Assembly (NCBI GenBank): GCA_020073085.1
Contig: JAIQFV010000009.1
Coordinates: 1-60,161 of the forward strand
Direction of reading: 5' to 3'
Origin: Terriglobia bacterium
GTDB taxonomy: Bacteria > Acidobacteriota > Terriglobia > JAIQFV01
DNA: 60,161 bases
Below the pieces are notes generated by a model that worked only from the letters and a program-made list of their open reading frames with translations, was not told the origin of the DNA and ran no database searches. Every line of letters starts with the position of its first letter. Positions within the stretch are counted from its first letter, which is position 1. Made by a program: the position numbers and the translations under genes. This document shows, piece by piece, positions 53,983 to 60,161 of this stretch.

Positions 53983-54393
53983 CTCCACGAGACGATCCCG
54001 CGACTCCGCAATGATCCTGACCATTGTCCCCAGGACACCGGGCGGTGACCTCCGTCATCCCTGCCGACCCAAGTCAAATCGTGAATCCGGTATCTCTTGA
54101 CACCCCGAGCCCCGCGCCATAAAATTCTGCCCGCTGCAAGGCTTTCTTATCTCAAATTAAAATTTTGTGAATCCTCGGGGATTCGCAGGCCGGCCGAGAG
54201 GCGCAATCAGCCGGGGCTATGGCCCGGGCATTGAAAGGCCCTTGAGAGACTATGTGCCAGGAGCGCTGCCGTGGGCACAACTCTCTGTATGCGGAATGGA
54301 CTCCCCATTCCCTTAAGAGCAGCGCCACATAACAGCAGGCTGTTTCGGTCCGGCCGGACTCATTCAGTTATTCGGGTCACAACAAAACCACCT
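53983..54393. other. intergenic region, 411 bases
   Basis: One hairpin stands out: GAATCC, loop TCGG, GGATTC at 54169-54184. A strong AT stretch (CAAATTAAAATTTTG) lies just left of it. No gene or terminator T-run is clear. Confidence 0.35.
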
Positions 54394-54409
54394 CAGGAGG
54401 TGCATGAAA

Positions 54410-55480
54410 ATGACAGCAACTCAGCAGGCCTTCAATCAATCGAGGGTTGAAACGTTTTTGGGCAAAGCCGTCAATGACTTTGGCGCCGCGGTGAGCGCAG
54501 CCCTGGTGGTCATTGGCGATAAGCTTGGGCTCTACAAGGCGATGGCAGGAGCGCCGCCGATGACTCCCGGAGAACTCGCCCAAAGAACCGGAACGGACGA
54601 GCGTTATGTTCGGGACTGGCTCATCAATCAAGCAGCAGGCGGGTATATTGATTACAACCCGGCGACCAGGCGCTATTCGCTGCCTCCCGAACACGCCCTG
54701 GCCCTTGCCGACGACCGTAGCCCGTTCTTTGTTTGCGGCGGCTTCCAGGTGATCACCGCCATGATGAAGTCCAGCGGGCGCATCGCCGAAGCCTTTCAGA
54801 CCGGCAGGGGTATGTTCTGGGGTGAGCACGATAATGACCTCTTTGAAGGAACAGAACGATTCTTCCGTCCCGGTTATGCTGCGAACCTCATTTCAAACTG
54901 GGTCCCGGCGCTGGACGGCGTCAAAGCGAAACTGGAAGCGGGCGCCAGAGTAGCCGACATAGGCTGCGGGCATGGCGCCTCCACCCTCATCATGGCCCAG
55001 GCCTTTCCAAAGTCCCGATTCTTCGGCTTCGACAATCACGCCCCTTCCATCACCCATGCCCGCAAGGCCGCCTTCACCGCCGGCGTTGCTGATCGGGTCA
55101 CATTCGACATCGCAGGTGCGACCAATTTCCCCGGCTCGGGTTACGATCTGGTCGCATTTTTTGATTGCCTCCACGATCTCGGCGAACCTGCCGGTTCGCT
55201 GAAACGGGCCCTGGACACCTTGAGCCCGGAGGGAACGGTGCTCATCGTGGAACCGATGGCCTCAGAAAATGTGGAGGGCAACTTCAATCCGGTGGGACGG
55301 GTGTTCTCCGGGGCTTCAGTACTCTGCTGTACTCCCAATGCTATTGCCTCGGGTCAGACTGCGTTGGGCACGATCGCCACAGAGGAACAGCTCCGAATGG
55401 TGGTCACCTCCGCCGGCTTCACCCGGTTTCGCCGCGCCACTGAAACGCCGTTTAACCGCGTCTTTGAAGCCCGTCCCTGA
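54410..55480 (+). CDS. winged-helix class I SAM-dependent methyltransferase
   Basis: 356 residues. N-terminal winged helix about 30-100 (LGLYKAMAGAPPMTPGELAQRTGTDERYVRDWLINQAAGGY, the O-methyltransferase dimerisation type). SAM-binding motif I VADIGCGHGASTLIMAQ near 182, then FFGFDNHAPSI, then DLVAFFDCLHDLGEPAGSLKRA with motif IV and VLIVEPMA. The C-terminus closes with TEEQLRMVVTSAGFTRFRRA. GGAGG 54396-54400 fits the ATG at 54410 (9 bases) better than the one at 54404 (3 bases). The substrate is unknown. It stands alone. Confidence 0.88.
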   Translation: MTATQQAFNQSRVETFLGKAVNDFGAAVSAALVVIGDKLGLYKAMAGAPPMTPGELAQRTGTDERYVRDWLINQAAGGYIDYNPATRRYSLPPEHALALADDRSPFFVCGGFQVITAMMKSSGRIAEAFQTGRGMFWGEHDNDLFEGTERFFRPGYAANLISNWVPALDGVKAKLEAGARVADIGCGHGASTLIMAQAFPKSRFFGFDNHAPSITHARKAAFTAGVADRVTFDIAGATNFPGSGYDLVAFFDCLHDLGEPAGSLKRALDTLSPEGTVLIVEPMASENVEGNFNPVGRVFSGASVLCCTPNAIASGQTALGTIATEEQLRMVVTSAGFTRFRRATETPFNRVFEARP

Positions 55481-55513
55481 TCCGGACGAGCCGAAAGCAA
55501 AATCAGATTTTAT

Positions 55514-55625
55514 TAGGAGACCAGGAAACCTAGGGATGGGTGGTCGATGGATAGCCCTCCGCAGCGGGATTAGCAGGTTCTGTTTCGACGGAAGGTTTTT
55601 CACTTCCTGTATTCCTGGTCTCCTA
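55514..55625. repeat. 112-base element with 14-base terminal inverted repeats
   Basis: 55514-55527 (TAGGAGACCAGGAA) and 55612-55625 are perfect reverse complements; ATAAA-like bases extend both sides. No ORF inside. Ends match the element at 46900-47123, so this is a second, shorter member of the same family. The rest of the 436-base gap (55481-55916) contains nothing else recognisable. Confidence 0.75.
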
Positions 55626-55916
55626 GTGATAAATTCTCTTGCCCTTGCCAGAACAAATTCTGTTCATAAGCGACCAAGGTCTCGATGAATGAACATCCCG
55701 GCGTGTGAATCTTCTTCTTGCGCGCTGAAACTCATGACGGTGGTCATACGTAATGCTTGATAGTCAATCTGTTCATTGCAACAAGACTACAAATTGACCG
55801 GCATGCCGGACTGAGGACTTCACGATGTGATCATCAGGTCAAACCATCCAAGGTCAGGCACCCGGCACCTCGAATCCACACAGAGGTCCAGCCAGTTCAT
55901 TCAAGGAGAGTGTTCC

Positions 55917-56711
55917 ATGTTTCGAAGACTTAGTTTGAGTTTAGCCTGTTTGATGATATTGGCGCTGCCTGTATGCGCCCAAACCGTGGACGAAATCGTC
56001 AACAAACACATCCAAGCGCTGGGCGGCTTGGAGAAGCTCAAGGCGGTGAAGACAATTCGTTTCTCAGGCAAGATGCAGCTGGGCCAAGGCCTGGAAGCCC
56101 CCGCTGTCCTGGAGAAGAAACGCCCGAACAACCTGCGGATGGAATTCACCATCCAGGGACTCACGGCCGTCCAGGCCTATGACGGGAAGACGGGCTGGTC
56201 GCTCATGCCCTTTGGGGGCAAGAAAGATCCCGAACCGATGGGAGAAGATGAACTCAAGGCCTTCACCGAGGAAGCCGATTTTGATGGCCCCCTGGTCGAT
56301 TACAAGGAGAAAGGCAACAAGGTCGAATTAGTGGGCAAAGAACCGGTGGAGGGGACTGACGCTTACAAACTCAAGGTGACTCTGAAAGACGGAGAGGTCG
56401 ATTACGTGTACCTCGATACCGATTCCTATCTTCAATTGCGGCAAGAGAGCAAGCGGACCGTCCGAGGAACTGAACGCGAATCAGAAGTCAACCTCGGCGA
56501 CTACAAGGAAGTGGAAGGCCTCGTGCTTCCGTTCTCTTACGAGATGGGGATGAAAGGGGTGCCCCAAAAACAGAAGATCACGATTGACAAGGTTGAATTG
56601 AATCCGGCCGTTGAGGACGCGCGCTTCAAGATGCCCGAAGTGAAGAAGGAGGAGCCCAAGCCGGAAGAGAAGAAGCCCGTGGATAAGAAGCCTCCTGAAG
56701 AGAAGAAGTGA
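55917..56711 (+). CDS. LolA-like exported protein
   Basis: 264 residues; signal peptide MFRRLSLSLACLMILALPVCA. The pattern QTVDEIVNKHIQALGGLEKLKAVKTIRFSGKM, then PNNLRMEFTIQGLTAVQAYDGKTGWSLMP and DSYLQLRQESKRTVRG is the LolA/DUF-type outer-membrane lipoprotein-sorting fold seen in many acidobacterial secreted proteins. The tail is a low-complexity run of Pro, Glu and Lys. AAGGAG lies 8 bases before ATG 55917. Followed 173 bases later by the VPS10/BNR protein. Whether it carries lipoproteins or another lipid is not known. Confidence 0.87.
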   Translation: MFRRLSLSLACLMILALPVCAQTVDEIVNKHIQALGGLEKLKAVKTIRFSGKMQLGQGLEAPAVLEKKRPNNLRMEFTIQGLTAVQAYDGKTGWSLMPFGGKKDPEPMGEDELKAFTEEADFDGPLVDYKEKGNKVELVGKEPVEGTDAYKLKVTLKDGEVDYVYLDTDSYLQLRQESKRTVRGTERESEVNLGDYKEVEGLVLPFSYEMGMKGVPQKQKITIDKVELNPAVEDARFKMPEVKKEEPKPEEKKPVDKKPPEEKK

Positions 56712-56884
56712 CGGATTTCGATTTTTGAAACGAGAAACCTCGCCCGCACCGTTCTTCTTGCAGTTGTCTCATTCGAACCCAATTTCGCTGGCGTCAAGAC
56801 TCTTGGGGACGCTCCGTTTTGCTTGCCTACCGCGCCCCCAAGGTCGCCCCTTCCAAAATCCAATGGTATGAGAGGAACCCAGTC

Positions 56885-59800
56885 ATGCTATTCCGCCCAC
56901 TGAGGACTTTGATTTCCGGTTTGAGTCTGTTGATTCTCCTTGCCCCTCCCACCCTCGCGCAGACAGAGGCCTCGAAGAACGAGGCGGTCAAAGTGGATTC
57001 CGACACTTTTTCCGGCCTGGACGCGAGGCCGATCGGGCCAGCCACCATGAGCGGCCGAATTGCGTCGATTGACGGCACGATCGAGAAGGGGCGGTTGACC
57101 CTCTATGTGGGCTCCGCCAGTGGAGGCGTCTGGAAATCCGTGAACGGCGGAACCACGTTCAAGCCGGTGTTCGACAAGTACACCCAATCAATCGGCGCCG
57201 TTACCATTGACCCCGCCCGGCCGCAAACGGTCTGGGTGGGAACCGGCGAAACCTGGGTGCGAAATAGTGTATCGGTGGGCACCGGGATTTATAAAACGAC
57301 GGATGGCGGTGAGAACTGGCAACACCTGGGACTGGCTGACTCCGAGCGCATTTCACGCATTCTCGTCGACCCGAATCACAGTGACACCGTTTACGCCTGC
57401 GCCACAGGTCATCTCTGGGATGCGAACGCCGAGCGTGGCGTCTTTAAGACGACCGACGGGGGGAAAACCTGGCAGAAATCCTTGTCTGTAAACAATGACA
57501 CCGGCTGCGCCATGATCGCCATGGACCCGCAGGACACAAGAATCCTTTACGCCGCGATGTGGCAGTTCCGAAGGAAGCCATACCTGTTCACTTCCGGAGG
57601 TCCGGGATCCGGCCTCTTCAAGAGTACCGATGCGGGGGTGACCTGGAAAAGGTTGACCCGGGGTTTGCCTGAGGGGGACTTGGGCAGGATCGGGATCGCC
57701 GTGGCCCCATCGCGACCCAGCGTGGTCTACGCCGTGGTGGAAGCCAAACACAGCGCACTCTTCCGCTCCGATGATCTGGGAGAATCCTGGACCGAAATGA
57801 ATTCAGGCGCTGCAGTTGTGGGCCGGCCGTTTTACTTCGCGCACTTATTTGTTGATCCCAAGGACTATGACCGCGTATACAAGCCATCGACCGGATTGGT
57901 GGTAAGCGACAATGGCGGAAGGGCCTTCAGCGGCATTGCCGGGAGTGTGCACAGCGATTTTCACGCCATGTGGATTAATCCCTCGAACCCCGACCAGATG
58001 TTTGTCGGGACCGATGGCGGACTCTATGCCTCCGAGGACCGGGGAAACACGTGGCGGTTCATCGCCAACCTCCCGCTTTCACAGTTCTACCACGTGAGCT
58101 ACGACATGGAACAACCTTACAATGTGTATGGGGGCCTCCAGGACAACAGCTCATGGTACGGGCCCTCGCGCGCCACCAGCGGCATTCAGAACCGTCACTG
58201 GAAAAGTGTCTATGGCGGGGATGGATTTTGGGTCTTTGAAGACCCTTCGGATTCTGAGTACATTTATGCCGAGTATCAAGGGGGCAACCTTGCCCGCATC
58301 AACCGGAAGACCCTGGAGACCAAAGACATCAAACCGTTCCCGGATGCCGGGGAGAAGAAATTCCGTTTCAACTGGAATTCGCCGATCCATGTCAGCCCAA
58401 ACACGAAGGGGACTGTTTACTTCGGCTCGCAGTTTTTGTTCCGCTCTCGTGACCACGGCGATTCCTGGGAACGAATTTCACCGGACCTGACCACCAACGA
58501 TCCCAATAAGCAGCGACAGGAGGAATCCGGCGGCCTGACGGTAGACAATTCGGATGCGGAAGCTCACACCACCATTTACACCATCTGTGAATCGCCCCGC
58601 AACGGAGACATTATCTGGGTCGGGACTGACGATGGCAATCTTCAGATAACCCGCAACGGGGGAAAGACCTGGACCAACGTGGTCGGCAATGTGACGGGCC
58701 TTCCGCCCAGTACCTGGGTGTCCACGGTGGAGGCCAGCCGATTTGATGAAGGCACGGCCTATGCCACCTTCGATGGTCACGCCGGCGGGGACATGAAGAC
58801 CTACGTGTACAGGACCGCCGATTATGGAAAGACGTGGCAGTCGCTCGTCACCCCGGACATCACCGGGTACGCCCACGTCATCAAGGAGGACACCGTCAAT
58901 AAAGATCTGCTCTTCCTGGGGACGGAACTCGGGTTATTTATCTCGGTGGATGGAGGCCGGCAGTGGGCGTCGTTCAAGGGTGGTAACTTCCCCGCTGTAG
59001 CGGTGCGGGACATCGCCATTCACCCCCGCGAATCCGACCTGATTCTGGCCACCCACGGACGAGGTATCTGGATCGTCGACGACATTTCTCCGTTGAGGGC
59101 CCTGAGCCCCCAGGTGCTATCTGCGGAAGCAACTTTTGTTGAATCGAAGCCTGCAGTCCAGATCATTCCCGCCTCGGAGTTCGGATTCAACGGGGATGCG
59201 GAGTATGTCGGACGCTCTGCCGGCGAGGGAGCACCCATCACCTACTACCAGAAAAAGCGCCATATCTTCGGTGACCTCAAGTTTGAAATCTACGATTCTT
59301 CCGGCAAGCTAGTCTCAACGGTTCCCGGGAACATGCGCCGTGGGCTGAACCGTATCGACTGGTCGATGCGCATGAAAGCACCCAAGGTGCCTCCCGCCGC
59401 CGGCCTGGTGCCGAACTTCTTCTCGTTCGTCGGGCCCCGCGTCCTGGAGGGCACTTATACGGTAAAAATGATCAAGGGCAAGAACACTTACACCGAGGAA
59501 TTGAAGATAGTGCCGGACCCGCGTTCCAAACACACCAAGGAAGATCGCTTACTGCAATTTCAGACGGTGATGAAGCTTTACGATATGCTGGGGGAATTGA
59601 CCTACCGGGTCGATACCATCGCGAATGCGCGTGACCAAAGCAGTGAGCGGGCCGCAAAGCTTGCTGCCGGCGATGTCACCCGAAAGCGGCTCGAAGATGT
59701 AGCCAAGTCCCTTGAAGGGATCCGCTCCAAACTGGTCGCAACCAAGGAAGGGGGCGGCATCACCGGGGAAGAAAAGATCCGGGAGCAGATGGGCTCACTT

Positions 59801-60016
59801 TACGGAGCCGTCAACGGGTACGAAGGGCGGCCTACGCAATCGCAGATCCTCCGCATGGAAGCTTTAAAGAAGGAATTTGACGTTGTGGTCGCCGAGTTTG
59901 ACACCCTCGCGAAGAAAGAACTGCCGGCAGTGAACGCCATCCTGGAAAAAAGGAAGTTGGATCCCATCCGGGTGATGAGTAAGGAAGAGTGGGAGAAGAA
60001 ACAAGAGAAGCAGTAG
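56885..60016 (+). CDS. secreted VPS10/sortilin-like BNR-repeat protein
   Basis: 1043 residues with signal peptide MLFRPLRTLISGLSLLILLAPPTLAQ. From residue 35 to about 740 there are repeated BNR or Asp-box blades (KTTDGGENWQHLG, KTTDGGKTWQKS, KSTDAGVTWKRLT, ASEDRGNTWRFI, ITRNGGKTWTNV, RTADYGKTWQSL), forming the ten-bladed propeller of sortilin-type proteins. GLQDNSSWYGPSRA near 415 and LGTELGLFISVDGG near 680 are typical. After 760 a beta domain and a helical tail (VVAEFDTLAKKELPAVNAIL) complete the protein, as in acidobacterial and Bacteroidetes glycosyl hydrolase annotations. No active-site residues for hydrolysis can be claimed. GAGAGGAA precedes ATG 56885. Confidence 0.92.
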   Translation: MLFRPLRTLISGLSLLILLAPPTLAQTEASKNEAVKVDSDTFSGLDARPIGPATMSGRIASIDGTIEKGRLTLYVGSASGGVWKSVNGGTTFKPVFDKYTQSIGAVTIDPARPQTVWVGTGETWVRNSVSVGTGIYKTTDGGENWQHLGLADSERISRILVDPNHSDTVYACATGHLWDANAERGVFKTTDGGKTWQKSLSVNNDTGCAMIAMDPQDTRILYAAMWQFRRKPYLFTSGGPGSGLFKSTDAGVTWKRLTRGLPEGDLGRIGIAVAPSRPSVVYAVVEAKHSALFRSDDLGESWTEMNSGAAVVGRPFYFAHLFVDPKDYDRVYKPSTGLVVSDNGGRAFSGIAGSVHSDFHAMWINPSNPDQMFVGTDGGLYASEDRGNTWRFIANLPLSQFYHVSYDMEQPYNVYGGLQDNSSWYGPSRATSGIQNRHWKSVYGGDGFWVFEDPSDSEYIYAEYQGGNLARINRKTLETKDIKPFPDAGEKKFRFNWNSPIHVSPNTKGTVYFGSQFLFRSRDHGDSWERISPDLTTNDPNKQRQEESGGLTVDNSDAEAHTTIYTICESPRNGDIIWVGTDDGNLQITRNGGKTWTNVVGNVTGLPPSTWVSTVEASRFDEGTAYATFDGHAGGDMKTYVYRTADYGKTWQSLVTPDITGYAHVIKEDTVNKDLLFLGTELGLFISVDGGRQWASFKGGNFPAVAVRDIAIHPRESDLILATHGRGIWIVDDISPLRALSPQVLSAEATFVESKPAVQIIPASEFGFNGDAEYVGRSAGEGAPITYYQKKRHIFGDLKFEIYDSSGKLVSTVPGNMRRGLNRIDWSMRMKAPKVPPAAGLVPNFFSFVGPRVLEGTYTVKMIKGKNTYTEELKIVPDPRSKHTKEDRLLQFQTVMKLYDMLGELTYRVDTIANARDQSSERAAKLAAGDVTRKRLEDVAKSLEGIRSKLVATKEGGGITGEEKIREQMGSLYGAVNGYEGRPTQSQILRMEALKKEFDVVVAEFDTLAKKELPAVNAILEKRKLDPIRVMSKEEWEKKQEKQ

Positions 60017-60076
60017 ACCGCTTGTCCGCGACACTCCCGGAGTGCCGGCGACAATTTCGCTACCCCTTTTTTGAGG

Positions 60077-60161
60077 TTAGATCTCTCCTGGCAACCGGCG
60101 TTTCGGGACAAGAAACGCTGCCGCCACAACGACTGCCATCAACAGGAATGCGCCCCCAGTG
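60077..60161 (-). CDS. C-terminal end of a membrane protein, cut by the window edge
   Basis: On the minus strand the last 27 codons read TGGAFLLMAVVVAAAFLVPKRR, then LPGEI and TAA at 60077-60079. A final hydrophobic helix followed by a basic cytoplasmic tail is what an MFS drug transporter or similar exporter ends with. The gene body lies outside the window. It converges on the VPS10/BNR gene with a 60-base gap. Confidence 0.6.
   Translation of the reverse strand, partial: TGGAFLLMAVVVAAAFLVPKRRLPGEI

Noticed and set aside
1-60161. tRNA and rRNA genes
   Set aside because: No cloverleaf with a proper T-loop or CCA-end pattern and no rRNA core sequence was found by eye; short GGTTCGAA-like words inside genes lack the paired stems.

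Overview
The window looks like a chromosomal segment of an Acidobacteriota-type bacterium. I infer this from gene content; there is no rRNA or other marker. Pointers are three full-length MacB/FtsX-type orphan permeases of the kind that is multiplied in Acidobacteria (one with its PadR partner), a large VPS10/BNR-repeat secreted protein, an FG-GAP repeat protein, a TonB receptor with YfiR and a hybrid kinase, and secreted amidohydrolases. GC is moderately high, the genes sit in small operons on both strands, and the intergenic spaces carry decayed genes and several families of inverted-repeat elements. No tRNA, rRNA, CRISPR array or intact transposon was seen.

Layout. 0-6.5 kb: an IS630-family transposase remnant, a PadR/orphan-permease pair, and two secreted amidohydrolases. 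6.5-9.4 kb: a palindromic element, a decayed permease tail, then a YtrA-type GntR/ABC ATPase/permease operon with an operator-like palindrome. 9.4-11.4 kb: a ferritin-like protein with the exact di-iron ligand pattern of cyanobacterial aldehyde-deformylating oxygenase (ADO), followed by a homologue of long-chain acyl-ACP reductase (AAR). Together they look like a two-step fatty acyl-ACP to aldehyde to alkane pathway outside cyanobacteria. This is the most interesting locus. 11.4-14.6 kb: three intact and two broken DUF4386 membrane-protein genes and a small winged-helix protein.

14.8-22 kb: a multi-rhodanese secreted protein, then (minus strand) TonB receptor, YfiR-like protein and hybrid histidine kinase. 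22.4-24.5 kb: a histone-H1-like basic/acidic protein, a conserved small protein and a MESH1-type ppGpp hydrolase. 24.6-35.4 kb (minus): two more orphan permeases (one behind a 96-bp tandem repeat), a persulfide dioxygenase-rhodanese fusion, a PLP decarboxylase, and an HEGGH membrane protein next to a metallophosphoesterase. 35.7-40.9 kb (minus): a 1.3-kaa FG-GAP repeat protein and a TPR protein ending in CxxCH whose N-terminus is frameshifted.

42-60 kb: an EthD-family protein, an unrecognised secreted protein, a ribose-type sugar ABC transporter (lipoprotein, ATPase, permease) beside a secreted GH38 alpha-mannosidase, an MFS exporter, a winged-helix methyltransferase, a LolA-like lipoprotein-sorting-type protein, a VPS10/BNR protein, and the last codons of a membrane protein cut by the window edge.

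Working together: the sugar ABC system and GH38 enzyme suggest mannoside use; persulfide dioxygenase and the rhodanese protein suggest sulfur handling; ADO plus AAR suggest hydrocarbon or aldehyde formation. All functions are read from the sequence and from family knowledge recalled without database searches.
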